64,000 nucleotides of DNA from Siphonodentalium dalli (GCA_032622095.1 CP136066.1:104057319-104121318); one strand, 5' to 3'; numbered from the stretch's first letter, positions 23,300 through 36,584 are shown. Notes: generated by a model from the letters alone, not told the origin. Made by a program: numbers and translations.

Positions 23300-25380
23300 G
23301 CCCCGGACCCCAGATTTACAGGACTTAATTAGGATTTTTTGTGTGTCTTTAGCGCTAAGCCTAAATAGAAATGTTTAGAGGGATCGTGGGTATGGCAAAC
23401 CATATATTGCCGTGATCAGCAGTGAATGTATATTCACATGAGGGTCATAAATGACCTTCGGTTGCCGAACTTCCTTGACAACGGTTGCTATGGAAACACC
23501 CGTCATTGAAAAACACTAGATTTTGATAAATTTTCTACTGAATGGCACTCATACAATGCTGGCTATTTTTATCATGTGCACACACTGGTGATTAGCCTAT
23601 GGTCAAATTTTAAGAAGTGATTTCACCTTGTTTAAAATATCAGGCATATGTTAAAATTGGCTTGAGGAGGGGAAAATTCTGTCAATCACAGTCCAAAATA
23701 GATCCAAAAACGAAAATAGGCAATGCAAAAATAAATCACCCAGTGATCACATTCATTGACTGATAAATACTTGACTATATTAACCAAAATCACTCTAATC
23801 GATCTAATTATATCTCACAATCAAAATAAATGAACTTCACACACTAGAAGTCCTTTTATTGACGAACTTAGAACACAAACTTCCTCAAAACGAAATCAAT
23901 TCGAAACTGAATTCACTCCCTTTGTGCTATCTATTTATAACTTTGGGAATTCCAGTATAATGAGTGTGTACTTGTTGACGCTTTCTGCTTCAATATTGCG
24001 TTCGTTTTCAGGGGTATTAGGCCTAATTGTCCGCGTAAAAGGTGTATGATACGCACAAAAATAACACTTTAGACAACATTCTTGCCAAATATATGAGATT
24101 TTATTTTATAATATACTGCCGGACATAATGTTGACCAGGCTAAAAATGAAAACGGTCGGACATGTGGCGATATGTATCGGAAAATGTCCGACCGACCGCT
24201 TAAATTCAGGCATGCTTCCAATGGAATTCAGACATAATATTTTAGTTTCTATGGCAGGGACACATAGCAGGGACACATATATGGATCCCCAGAGGGACCT
24301 ATATGAATTGTGGGAGCTATTACATTATGTAGCCGTGACACAGTTCGTTTAAAAAACGGATAAACAGGCGAACGCTTCTGTCCGCTATAGCGGGAAATTG
24401 GGTAGAACGTTCACGACGTCGTGCCCGCTATAGCGGGCAGCGGGGGTGAAAGAGTTTTAATGAGGAATTTATTAATTAATTAATCAATTTTAAAAGATCG
24501 AAAATATTTCAGGAAAGTGAACCCCCGATATACTAAAAGGTAGAGATGAATTAGACCCAGGTCACAAAAAGTTTAAACGGTCTCCGAATATTAAATCCTG
24601 ATTTAAATTTTGAAGACGAAACATATTAGGGTATATTTTAGGGATTCGTTAGCTTACAAAGGATGAAGTTACTTATACCAGATACAAAAATATATCTCAA
24701 GTTTGTCTATCTGTCAAAACGAGAAAGCACATATGACCTAAGCATTTATATTTACTTAATACTTAATTTTCTCTGTTCGTTTCAAGTACATATTAAAGAT
24801 ACGGGCGGAGTTGTCGGTGGGTATGCTGTTCAAATATTCAGCTTCGCCAAAAACCGCCATAAATATGGCATAAACAGTATGTTATTGTCAAATGTTTTCC
24901 TTTGTTATATAAACAAGCGCAACAAAAAAACGTTACATAACCTGGCTTTTGTTTAGATCCGGATATGGTAAACATAAAGAGCGTTATTTGTTACTTTTTT
25001 CCTGATATGGAAATAATAAAGAGCGTTTATATCATTTGTGTGCGATTAACCAATATAATTGCGCTGTGTTATGTAAACAGAAGCAAAATGTCTGTAAAAC
25101 GAGCAGGTTCTTGTTTACGTACACCATCGTACGTCTTGACGACAATATACTATTTATGCGCTGGTTATGTTTGGCATATGAACAAAACTATATTTATTTT
25201 AATATTCCTTCTGTTGATGGCGATTTGAACAAATATGAATAATTCTGCAACTAACGCCGCCCGTGCCATTAAAAACACCAGTCGTGCATATCAAATTGAC
25301 ATCTTGTTCATTACTGCCTAAAATGTTAGAATTTTACATCCGTCATCATGATTGAAATCTGGGATTGAAACATCACACTC
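23300..25380. other. Unassigned AT-rich sequence with short inverted repeats
   Basis: Small structures only: cggtcggacat...atgtccgaccg at about 24152-24202, and ccgctatagcggg twice (about 24380 and 24425). A word ataaagagcgttat occurs at about 24974 and (partly) 25014, and its complement at about 39617 and 39657, suggesting a shared repeat. No gene supported. Confidence 0.5.
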
Positions 25381-25389
25381 CTTTCTGAA

Positions 25390-25640
25390 TCGATTTTTTT
25401 TTTAATTTAAGTGTAAAATGGATTTCGTCCTCAATGTCCTCATTACAAATGGGACATTTATTGACGGTCAATAAGGTCCTCATTTTTATGATGACGAGTC
25501 TCCACAAATAAATTACTATCAGATATAATAATATTTGTAAAAATATGTTCCAACCTTAAATGAACCCTTGATTTCTCTGCAGAATCTTAATTTTGTTTCC
25601 CTTTGGGTTATTTGTGTCATCATGTAACTTGTACTTCCTT
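25390..25640 (-). pseudogene. LINE RT C-terminal zinc-knuckle fragment
   Basis: Minus-strand translation near 25400-25500 gives LVIIKMRTLLTVNKCPICNE followed by DIEDEIHFTLKL. The CPxCxxxxEDExHF pattern is the zinc-binding C-terminus seen in many non-LTR retrotransposon polymerases; the LINE at 42870-46235 has a comparable CDCGNEIEDAHH block. Upstream codons contain stops and the terminal Cys is lost in a run of Lys codons. A decayed remnant. Confidence 0.55.
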
Positions 25641-25759
25641 TTGGACAATAACTCGTTCTTCAAGTTTCATAGAGATTTATTAAGCTAGATGATCAATGCT
25701 GAATGTTGATTGAATCTTCATCTTAACATGCTTGAAAATTAAACTGAATTTATTGGAAA

Positions 25760-27200
25760 GCAGCATCATTCGTATAAGTCATAGGCGTCGCGAAAATACA
25801 CACAATCATCTTTTAGTAAAATGTCTAAAACGACACCATCACGGGCGCTGACATTCAAAACGTGCTGAAACTTCCTCTTGCGAAAGTCGATATCAGGTCT
25901 CCAAAAACTCACACTGATGGATTCATGGATCCGATCTATTTGTTGTCTGTTATATAAAACGAACATATGGTTCTTTTATGTTGGTAAATCGGACATGACA
26001 TATCTAGGAACATCGACTCGCTTTAACCCGTCTTATATTCTTTCATTCAGACACATAAGTCATAAGGATATATTGAAATTTATTCATTTGGAGGGGTGTT
26101 CAGGTAATAGATTCGGACAGAAGCAACTTATTATATGAACACTTCTCAAGGAAACTACTCGTCAATGAGTAGTTGGTATGGAAAGGATTAAAGTATGGCC
26201 GCATATGAAGTATATATCGGTGCACGTGTGCGTGTATATTCTCACTAAGAGATCCCGTTGAGCTTGGTCGGGACAAGAGTATGAAAGCGCTTTATGTTAT
26301 ATTTCACAATGGTGGCAAAACGCATGTACAGACTTGAGCAATAGTGCATGACACACATGGGCCACTATATTTGACAATTGATCTGACGGCACACTCTAAT
26401 TGTAGTCAATTTGACGTAATGTGTTACATATAATGCACCCATTAGGTAACCCTATATATATTGCGAACAGTGCTTGACATAATTTGTCATGGGGTAGCTT
26501 AGGAGCCGTCCATTGATCTTATCCACGTAACTTCAGCGGCGTGTCCTCATATATAGGCCATGTACCAAAGGCAACGTAAGATAACTAGGTCAACGCCAGG
26601 TAACACTATAACATGGAGCGTAATGACATCACTTTGAATTGAGGTTACCGTGTGGGTTGTGCTTGAAGTAACACTTTCTCGCACTGTTAGACTTACTGTC
26701 AAGGATGTCGTTATAACATCTCAGATATAGATAATCACTTGATGACATTTGTCTTCGTAATGAATTAAGTAATTATATTGATGTAGTCAAGGAAACAGAA
26801 CACGGCATATAGACAAAAGTATATTGGCCTTCACCCCCCCAAATCGTAGCGGAACTAATGCTTAATCCGTATTATATTTTCGAGAATATGTTCTTACAGC
26901 ATATAGAGAAACATCGATCAGGAATGTTATATATCTCCCATGTTTGGTCAGCTGCTAAATGTTGGATGAGTGGTATCACAGGCCCCTGGGAAAAATACCA
27001 GATATACAAATATTATAAAGTTATTATACGATATTGTATACAGAATGTAATATGACATTTCACCACAATCTGGACGAGCACAGGAAAATACATGTTGTAC
27101 ACAACATTATTTGCATAATAACAGTTTTATTATCCATCTGTAAGTTTATCCAAATTACGTCGCCCGGAGTCCCGATAAGGTTTATAAAAGTCCTGATATG
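25760..27200. other. Unassigned AT-rich sequence
   Basis: No gene supported. A small hairpin ctactcgtcaatgagtag lies at about 26156-26174. Confidence 0.5.
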
Positions 27201-27204
27201 AATC

Positions 27205-28990
27205 CAATATGACTTTCGGGAGTCCAGGGGCCTATAGTATAGAATACAATTTTTGTAATAGCAGGCTTATTTGAGCCATACAGAAGGTGCCTATAGTACT
27301 ATAGACCACTGCAATCTAATAGCGTACCCGATTTCTTGTAAATCACAAAAGACGGCAAATCGAGTACTATCGACCACCGTTCGTTTAACGCACATCGAAA
27401 ACATTTGTGAAATTACTCTAATGATATATGCGAATGATATGGCAATGCCTATTTGTGTCAGTTGGTGAGTGATTTAGTTGATGTACATGTATAAAGGTAC
27501 ATCATGTGTGACTTGTTTCCGATACTTGGGTTATTTTGACCACAATTGTGCACGATGAACATTTATTCATTCGGTGGAATACTGGTTACCATGTTCAGAT
27601 GTTTTGTTACATGTTTCTTAACTGTTTGTCGAAAGAGGTCGGCAAACACGCATATCGGTTGCACTTGAAATGCAAAATAGCAACTTCAGATCACCAAGGA
27701 TGGAACCTGATTTGACTAGCTAGCTTTAAAGCGGGATAGCGGCCGAAATAGTATGGTATATATACTTCTAGTTAATATCTCAATATCCTGTATGTAATAT
27801 GTAATGTATTTACTTGGATGAGAGAATAAAGCATTATTAGAAGTGGGAAAATATAGACCGTAAAGTTGAAAAAGTTTGAGGTACCATGCAGCTGGAGAAA
27901 TTCAACCCATGATGGGGGTTCGATGGCTGTTCTCGGACTTGGTATTGTTTTAGGTAAGCATATGCAATTTATAAACAACACGCACTACTACATTGGTAAG
28001 TTAAGGATCAGGGACCCCTATTTTTTCTAAGAATTCTCTCATGGAACACTATGTGTGGCACTATTGGCCAATTAAAATGATTTAGACCACAAGGTGACCG
28101 CAAACTTCTTGAACACACACACATAACATGCGGTTCAAGTAAGTTACATAATTTCATGGTAAATATTTGGGGTCCACTGATTCTTAACGCAACTTAGCCT
28201 GAAATTATCAGTAACTGTTTTGTTTTGTTTCAGCACGAAATGCCACCACCCCGATAAACCGCGTATCTGTGTAGCTTCGTTTTATATATACGTTTTGAGC
28301 CCAAGCCCGACAACTGTATCTATTTAATTCGATTCTTAAATAAAATCTAGGCCGCTAATATGGAAACTCCTTTCAATTCCATTGAGCATTATCCACTGAC
28401 GATGGGTTAACAATCGAGATTCCGGTACCGCATTACAAAGAACGTGTACCCAGCTAATCCCACTCACCATTATTCGCACAGATAACGTCGTGATCACGAC
28501 GTAAAAAATCAATAATGTAGCCTGTGCAGTTGTAATTTGATACTGATTTTTTTGTTTACAAAAATTGTATTATTGCTGTACTATAGAACCCACCAGCCAG
28601 TACTTTATCATTCCGTATTGCGATTTTTTTTTACATATTACAAAGCTGCTACTATGAAAAAATGAAAAGATGAAACTTTCAGGCCCCCATTTTCTCCACC
28701 AAATGGAAACATTTTCCGGTCAAGTGAATATCCCGGTATATGGATGGTTCGCCAAAAAGATCATATAAGTCATTACATGCCAATGTATTCTGCATATAAA
28801 GAGATTTGGGCATATATTGAGTTTCAATTTACAATGAAAGAAATATACATATAGAAATACAGTCGAATATAGAACACTATAGAACACAAAATTTGTAATA
28901 CAAAATTAGTAAATCACATATTAACGCTGATATTACAAAAATTGTATTCTATAGTATAGGCCCCAGCATGACTTTCGACGGTCCAATATG
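27205..28990. repeat. Inverted repeat pair about 1.7 kb apart
   Basis: The sequence ggggcctatagtatagaata...atttttgtaata (27228-27262) recurs inverted at about 28933-28968, and a partial third copy lies near 28563-28595. Flanking words (tgactttcg) are shared but displaced. It may be the ends of one element or two copies of a short repeat; the interior shows no gene. Confidence 0.5.
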
Positions 28991-29299
28991 ACCTTTTCCA
29001 GGATTATCATGTGACGGCTTTTGCCCAAACAGAAATAATGTTAGTTAAGGGATAGATAATACATACTAGATATATAGTTTATTGGATAATATAGTACATG
29101 TATAGGTGGAAAAGATACATAAATATTTGTATAATAAATCGATGCCGTGGCCATTTCGGTCGTTTTCCTGGCAACGTCCATGTAAATTAGCACCACTCCA
29201 CTCAAAGTATACTTGCTATCTCTCAAGGTCCTACTGGAATTGTTAGGATATAAACGAGGGATCTTATGAGTTATGCGAATTGGTTGGAATTTCATGTTA

Positions 29300-31850
29300 A
29301 TATATAGTTAATTATAGTGGATGGGTCATAGTTGCAAGAGTAATTGTGATACATATAATATTATTACTGATGTTGAATGTGAGTTTACTTACAGTCAGAA
29401 CAATATGGGTTGTTAATTCTACACGTAAACAATAAGTTATCAGAGAACGTCTCGTGAGGTTTCTATTGAAACTTGTTCGAGGGTAACTAACCCTAATATC
29501 ATTGGGCAACGAGTTCCAGAATTAGGAAATTGATGGAGGAGTTTCTTAGTGAATTCACGCGACTTCTTAAATTTGATATCTCGGTTTCTCCTGTCCTGTA
29601 TGTTAGGAAATCGTCCATTGACGATTGATATAAGCATTCCTCTAATCGTAGATGAGTACCGAAGTACGTAAAATGTATAAGTCTTTCAGTTTAAGTACTC
29701 CACCCTTGCTGAATAATGGCTCAGTATGGGAATTATATCTAGCCATATTTATGATTCGCAAGGCTTTTTTCTGTGTTTTGAAAAGTTTATCAACATGGAC
29801 CGATATACCCCCAAAATTCCAATTCTATAGACCAAATGGCTCTGGATAATTGTTAGGTATAATTTTTGCAAGGCAAATTCGGGTAAGAATTTACCCTAAA
29901 TCATCCCTGTTTATGTCGTATAAAGTTTTTTTTTAACTTTGTTGCAAATGTAACTTATTCGGCTTTTAAACATGAGCGATCCATCTAGTAATATTCCTAG
30001 AAATTCCTAGAGTGGGGCTCTCAGTGTGGCCGTTTATAATTATTTGTTTATCGTGATCGTATTTAGAATTCATTGCATTGCATACCATATATTTAGTTTT
30101 AGTAGCACTTAATATTAGTTTGTTGACTGTGTATCATTTCAGTATTGATTTCATCTCCACATACGCTCTCTCAAATTGGTTGTTTATGTGTTTATCTGAT
30201 AGATACAGAGTTGTGTCATTTGCAAAGGATAGCACGTTTACTGAGGTGGACTTTGGCATGTTGTTTACATAGACTAAGAATAAGATTGGTCCACTCTACA
30301 ATAATCTGATTTATGACTTTCATAAAATACATGCTGCTTTCTATTCTCAATAAACAGTTTTAAGATATCATTGGCAATACCTCGGATACCGTAGTGAGCT
30401 ACATATAACGTTTTAGGAGAATGTTATGATTTTTGATCAATCTAGCAATATTACCATTGTGCTATCTTGCTTTCTGATCATTGCTTAATATGGTTTAATA
30501 GTATCAATATTGACTGAGATGTGGATCTATTTTTCCTGAATCCACAGTGATGTTGGTGCAATATATCATTGAGTTCTATGTAGTCGATTAGACTATGACA
30601 TGTAATTTTTTCAATTACATATACTTTTGATAAAAGATGGCCTGTAATTTGTTAATATTGTTTTGTCAGCAGGCTTAAAAATTAGCACAACCTTTGCACA
30701 GTTTTATTGGTCTCGGTCTGGGAATACTCCTTGGTTGAATGAAATATTTATAATATGAGCCAGTGCTTCTGAGATGGATGGCATCATTAACTTCAAAATA
30801 TTTGAGGAGTAACCTTTTGGTTCCACACTAGTTTTCTTGGACATGTTGTTGGCTACATTTATGATTTCATATGCATCTGTTGTGTGAAAATACGATCCGC
30901 AGCACTGTGAATCAGTTATATATTGCTCAATAACATGTGAATTAGTTGACGTACTGCGATCACAAAGAAATTCCTCTGCAATATTGGATAAATAATTATT
31001 CGATTTATTTGCAGTGATTTCTCGGTTATCAGTTTCATTGCCATCTGTTTTTGTGGTTGATCTGCTAAAGTTAATTTCTGTTTTCCTTAATATTGCTTTA
31101 TTCAATATTTCCCCATGTCACCGTTATGTTGTGACTGTTTTTATCTAGTTTATTGTTGTAAAGAATTTGACTCATTTATTTTACCCTGCTAAAAACATTT
31201 TTTTATTCTGAGTATATTCTATACTACAGTAATTTTGTTTGCTAAGATCTGTTAGATTTTTACGTTTTTTCTTAATAACCTTTTTTTGTTATCTGATGAG
31301 GTTATAATGCCTTTTGTCATCCATGGATTCTTTTTGATATGTTTTTATTATCTTTAATCTTTAATAGTGCTAATTGTAGTATTTATGAGAGTGTGCTATA
31401 GGCTGTCTCTGTTTGAATTTAGTACTGAGTTATATGAGCAATTAGTGAGTAAAGAGTTAATTTCTCGCAGTTGACTCTATTGTACTGTCTCCGTGCTCTC
31501 GGTTTGTTGTTGAAACATTCACGTGCGTTTAAATTCATAGTATAATTTGCCAAAGTGGTCAGACATGTCAGTGATCATTTATACATGATTGGAATTTACT
31601 ATTAACGTGTATATGTTTAATAATGGTAGCAGTGAATTCGGTAACTCTTTTTTGGTTTTGTAATTTTGTAATTGTAGGCATGAAACCCTGAGAAAACAGG
31701 TTGTCAATAAATGTATAAATTTTTGCATGTTTGTTGTACTTTAAAGGGTCAATATTGAAGTCGCCCTTTATAATTTATCGTTTATTTTCATTGTTAATTG
31801 TCTTCAACAAATTGAGTAATTTTTAAATAAAATTAATTTAGGCTTTATCT
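29300..31850 (-). pseudogene. Decayed LINE: endonuclease plus reverse transcriptase
   Basis: Minus-strand frames give an ordered set of non-LTR retrotransposon motifs. EN lies at about 31830-31540 (KGDFNIDPLKYN, FIDNLFSQGFMPTITKLQNQ, and a D-x-SDHFG block). A linker NPWMTKGIITSS sits near 31300. The RT N-terminus (31105-30704) reads FLCDRST...ALAHIINISFNQGVFPD. Next come an NYRPSF block, DYIELNDILHQHHCGF near 30590, and the polymerase box GPILFLVYVNNMPK...FANDTTLY near 30200-30290. A C-terminal LPNDIRVSY segment is near 29500. Frames change repeatedly and stops are frequent. The catalytic F-A-D-D has become F-A-N-D, so the enzyme is dead. The clade is probably CR1/L2/Jockey-like. Confidence 0.8.
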
Positions 31851-32223
31851 AACTGGTGTATTTTTTTCAGCGTAAAACAGCGTAATATGTTAGCCTTGTC
31901 CCGATATGGTAAAAAAGAGCGGTTGCCTCATGTTTATCTGCGAATGTTTTTATTTGGGGCCGAATATTGCATGCATGCGATGAGCCAAAAAAGGTATACA
32001 TGTAGGAATAAACCGTATTAACCAACGCATGTTATAGTACTATCGAAATAGCTGTGTGCCATCACAATATGAGAGATATGTTTTAATTATGGAAAAGAAT
32101 ATGGTTTTAAAAAAGAAGAAAATAATTTTTGAGGCGGTAATTTGAAAGTTTGAGTGGAAATCACAAAAACGCACTGCCTTATATACCTTAGGAATCCAAC
32201 CAGGGACTACACTTTGTCATGTT

Positions 32224-33859
32224 TGTGACTAATTACCGCCCGGGACCGCCCGAGACCGCCCGGGCGCCACCATGGGCCCGTAGACACTACATATCGACGT
32301 TATAACGTAGCGACATACAACCTGGGGGCAACCTAGACAATTTTACTCGTGCGCTCGTTTCCGGCCAGTGTTATTATCCCCGCAAATGCCGATATTGGCT
32401 AAGAGAGCCCGGGTGTATTCGTGTGGTTTCGGACAGTATATTTTGATGATGCGCTGGTAGTACTATACCACCTAAGTGTGACATCCAAATATTGACTCGC
32501 TGACGCGTCCACGGCCGATGGTATTAACCCCTCAAAATCCGGTAAAATACCGTATGAACAAAAAGAGCCCGGGAGATTCCGGGACCGCCCAGGAGAGCCC
32601 GGGCGCCCCCATGGGTCCGTGGACACTATATTTCGACGTTATAAGATAGAAACATACCAGCTGAGGCCAGCATAGAAATTTTTACTCGCTCGCTCTTCTC
32701 CGGCCGGTGTTATTTAACCCATCAAAAACCGGTAAAGTACATAAACTGTATTGGTCGAGAGAGCACGCGGATATTTTCGTTGACATTTTGACAGTATCTT
32801 GGTTATGCTAGTTTTGACTGTAAGATATAGAAGAATGCCAGTTGAGAGAGGGGTTGAGGCCCGCGTATCAAAAAGTGGTCACTGTCATTATACATATTGT
32901 ATAAAATGGGTGTTATCCCTTCATTTCGAAGCCTAATTACCGATTCTCCGGAAGAGAAAGAGACATTGTGCGATAAAGAAAACCCCATTTATTCCACAAC
33001 TATTATATGTATACAAACTTAACAATGACAATATACATCTAAACAGTTATCAATGTCGGTGCTCTTCTTGGTCAGAATAGGTTTCTGTTGTTATGCCGTT
33101 TATTGTTCGCATCAGTTCCTCTAGCTCACTGGCTTTGGGTTCTGCATATTTGAAATAAACGTTTCTGACGCCTTCTATCACAGTCATTCGGAGTCCGAGA
33201 CCTATCTGATGCTTGTTTGTATGGGCGTCTCAGCCTTTCTCAATCTGCGCTGAAGGTCACGGAGTTGGTTGCCCTGCAACACAACTTGTACACAGGCTTT
33301 CCGAAAGAGTGTGTGAACCTTGTGTACACGGGAAATGTACTTAAAAGTAGGCATTTTCAATAGGAATATAGGAATATAATGAGTGAAACCGGGAGGATTT
33401 GGAAGGGGCGGAACCCTCCCCTAAACCCACTTTGAAAGTTTGTAGGATGGGAATGGTGAGACATTACACATGAGATTGATGAAATGATTGGTGCAAATTA
33501 CCTAGACATTGGTTGTTTTTTGTTTTTGTTTGTTTATATGGTATTTTACCGGATTTTGAGGGGGTTATAACATCGGCCGTGGACGCGTCAGCGAGTCAAT
33601 ATGTCCTACTCAGGTGGTATTGCATACGCGCATCACCAAACATGTTCTGTCCGAAAACGCACGAAGACACCCGGGCTCCCACGGGCTCTCTTAGCCAATA
33701 TCGGCATTTGCGGGGTTAATAACACCGACCGGAGACGAACGAGCGAGTAAACTGTTCTAGGTTGCCCTCAGGTGGTATGTCGCTCCCTTATAACGTCGAG
33801 ATATTGTGTCCACGGGCCCATCGGTGCACCCGGGCGGTCCCGGGCGGTAATTAGTCACA
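32224..33859. mobile_element. Long-TIR element enclosing a small ORF
   Basis: Arms of about 330 bp face each other: 32224-32556 (gtgactaattaccgcccggg...) and 33533-33859 (...cccgggcggtaattagtcac). They share GC-rich ends rich in accgcccggg and an inner ccggtaaaatac/gtattttaccgg word. A second, diverged copy of the left arm follows in tandem (about 32578-32745), so the left side is doubled. Between the arms, on the minus strand, is a small coding region (33050-33354) with an AATAAA about 60 bases beyond its stop. No transposase motif was seen. No clear target duplication was found. A DNA transposon or foldback-like element is the best reading. Confidence 0.65.
33050..33354 (-). pseudogene. Small protein gene inside the long-TIR element, one frameshift
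   Basis: An ATG at 33354 (context gaaaATGcc) opens 50 codons: MPTFKYISRVHKVHTLFRKA..., then VVLQGNQLRDLQRRLRKAET, up to a TAG at 33202-33204. In the next frame the sense continues without a gap as LGLRMTVIEGVRNVYFKYAE and ELEELMRTINGITTETYSDQ to a TGA at 33050-33052. The combined product would be about 100 residues, basic and heptad-rich in the first half, acidic at the C-terminus. A one-base indel near 33205 explains the break. It may be inactive here or a sequencing error; the family was not recognised. Because it lies between the arms of the TIR element it is either the element's own protein or a captured exon. Confidence 0.55.
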
Positions 33860-33899
33860 CCGCGAAAATGATGAATGTCTGTGAGAAAATTAATCAAGG

Positions 33900-34246
33900 C
33901 CCATTACATGCTGTAAAGTGAATATGTTCAAAAAAGTTAATCATCCCATTAAACCAGGATGGCTGAGTGATTCACTCTTTGGTATTTTCACATTACTGGC
34001 ACTGTGACATTATTTATTTGTCATGTGTGAGCTTGCTGCAAATGAATATAAAATGAGAATAAATAAATTAGCTATCTCCTGCATCTGTAAGCATAAAAAT
34101 ATATAAAAACATACATGACATGTACATGTATTGTATATACAAACCATAGTCCTACAGTGTACGGGAATGTAGTGCGAATGTAAAAATCAAAGTAATACTT
34201 TGGGGTCCATATGTTAATTGGTGAATAAATTCTATTCTATTCTATA
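33900..34246 (+). mobile_element. Retroelement 3' end with (TTCTA)n tail
   Basis: The plus-strand sequence ends ggtgaataaattctattcta followed by further TTCTA units to about 34246. An AATAAA joined to a (TTCTA)n or (ATTCT)n microsatellite is the usual terminus of CR1-group LINEs or SINEs that borrow their tail. No RT coding sequence remains upstream. It ends ten bases before the donor site of the DUF6589-like exon. Confidence 0.55.
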
Positions 34247-34255
34247 ACATGTTAC

Positions 34256-36584
34256 CTGTTCTGATTTCTTTTCCATCGTTTTGTGCATAGGATTGAAGTA
34301 GTTCTTTGGAAATTCAGACTCGATCCTTTCCCCAACCTTTGGCATGTAGAGAATCGATCTATGTGCGACGAGATGAGCCAGCTCCGCACCCAAGAGTGTC
34401 TCATCGTCAACAGATGGAAGGAAGTCGGCATTTGGGTTGTGTCTGATGTCAGCCTGTGGTTTCTTAGTCAGCAAACTGGTTGGCCGAACTCTGTCTACGA
34501 AAACCGCTAAATTGAAGAAATGCTGATCCAGAACTCGTCTTTCCGTGGCCATGTATGTTAGGATTATTATCCTGTCCCAGTTGTCTCCAGCTAAACTGAA
34601 TTTGGCCCAGTTGGGGTCACTTTGGATGGTCGTTGCAAGATCTGGTCTGAAACAGAACAATTTGGTGTTATACATACAGACTCCTAGTCTCATAAAGTAA
34701 TTTTCACTCAATAATTACGCTAACACAGCTATAATTACACTTATTCTGATGGTTGATAGAATAGTATATTTAATTTCCAATTTACCAACTTGTTGCTTTA
34801 TCGTGGGAAGTCATAGTCTCACAGTCCGTAAGAAAGTCACATATATATACAATATTATATTTTATTTCATATGGTGAAGGAAGCATATCACATGGGGGCA
34901 CCTCAATTCAAATTAGCCATCCATGCCCATCTTAGTAAATAATAATCTGTGTTTCGGACCGTTATTTTGTACCAATATTTTAGTTTTCTTTGCCAACAAA
35001 CAGTCGATTTGTATAAGCGGTTATGCCTGGTTATGCCACAAAATACTAATTTGGTCTCCCACAAAGAATGGCAAAATATATGGTACAACTATATATGTAA
35101 TGATGAATCACCTCATACAAGATCATCTAAACTAGTAAACATACTAACCCACATATACATGTAAAATAATTGAATGTATGTTGCAGACTATCAATCAAAT
35201 AATGCTATTATTATTATTAACTTATATTAGTAATTTAGTACTATAGTACTACATGTATCACATAGGCCATTGGCCAAGTGATTTGCTTATTGGTATATTA
35301 TGCTTAAGGGTAAGATTTTATCCTCTTTAAATGTGCCATAGACCTACTAGCACATTGCTGGTGAATTCAGGAGTCCAAATAATATTTAAAGACCATAAAA
35401 TTCAATTTTTTGCATGTTTGTATATTTATTAAAAACACAGTCAATCTTAATTAACTTCAAATTCAATAAGCAAATCGATGCAAATTCTTAGTAAATAAAA
35501 ATTATATTTATGTCATCATTAAACAAGCTATGGACAGTACGTAAACTGTACATACTAAAAGTAAGGCATCCACCATTAACATGCAGGGTCATAGACTCAC
35601 ATATTTTCGATACCAGCAAAGATGCATGATAACACAAATATTTGGGACTTCTATATTACATAACAATACTACGAGGCAGAACTATCAATTTCAGATATTA
35701 TGTATAGGCCTACATAGACTATTCTGGCTATTACAGCCATGCGCTTCCAGTTATCATAGCCCATTTAAGGGTAGTGCAAATTGACTTAATTACTTTGAAA
35801 TTATATATTCGGCACGATTCGGATTAATTTGAAGGATGTGCTACACCAGATAGATAAGCCTGCGTATGGTACCAACTTGGCCTCCCATAAAAATAAATAG
35901 AACTCACTTAACATTTGGAACTGGTGGCGTTGGTTCTTTTTGGAGCTTGTAATTGCAGCTTCTTCCTAGTAATACTACTACCAGTAGAGTGGCTAGACCG
36001 TGTTGGTTGGTCCGGCTTGTTTATATTCTCGAAGTATTGTTGAAGTTGTTTGAAACGTGAACTTTCGGTAGAAGTTGAGGCGTGGGATTGATGACGAGGT
36101 GTCGATTGTGAATTCGGAATAGGTCTTATTGGCTTTTCTGGAGTCACATGAGGTGGTGAAACACAGAGAGTCTTTACTTTTTTGGCTTCAGATCCAGTGG
36201 TACTATGGCTTGGCGACTTGGCCAGTCTCTTAAATCGGTCACCCACAGAACATGTCGATTTTGCTATTAAAATTGATTTTAGTTCATCAATTTTTGATAC
36301 ATGTCCGTGTATTTGATTTACTTTATTGTAACATGGTTTGCAAATCAAATTATTTGTCGTAAAAAAGTCATCTGAAACACCGAGGAAATCACTTAATTTT
36401 ATGCTTTTAAATAGTTCTAAAGCATCATTTTGACGACGACCTTATTTTTTGCTCTCGGATGCAGCTTTCCCGTTGATGCGGCGAGTTCATCTCCCGAAAA
36501 AGAATAGTCGCACACACGACAAATATTATCTTCTGTAAGTTTATGTCGCGACACATGCCTTCTAGGGGTTGATGAGTCGGCCAT
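34256..36584 (-). pseudogene. Spliced gene remnant: N-terminal Cys2...Cys2 domain and DUF6589-like exon
   Basis: Exon 1 starts at an ATG at 36582-36584 (MADSSTPRRHVSRH...) and carries a Cys-x2-Cys (ICRVCDYSF) and, about 60 residues later, a second Cys-x2-Cys (NNLICKPCYNKV); the two are in different frames, joined by an indel near 36430. A Ser/Thr/Lys-rich segment runs to a strong donor (AA|GTGAGT, exon end 35908). The intron is 35907-34647, with acceptor ttgttctgtttcag. The second exon, 34646-34256, reads PDLATTIQSDPNWAKFSLAG, then DNWDR..., HFFNLAVFVDRVRP, DFLPSVDDETLLGAELAHLV and ends at CAG|GTAAC. The GDNxD...HxFxLxxxxxRV arrangement resembles the DUF6589 family of animal genes of probable transposon origin. 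The splice phase fits only if exon 1 has another indel. Downstream exons were not found. Family assignment is moderately sure; integrity is doubtful. Confidence 0.5.
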
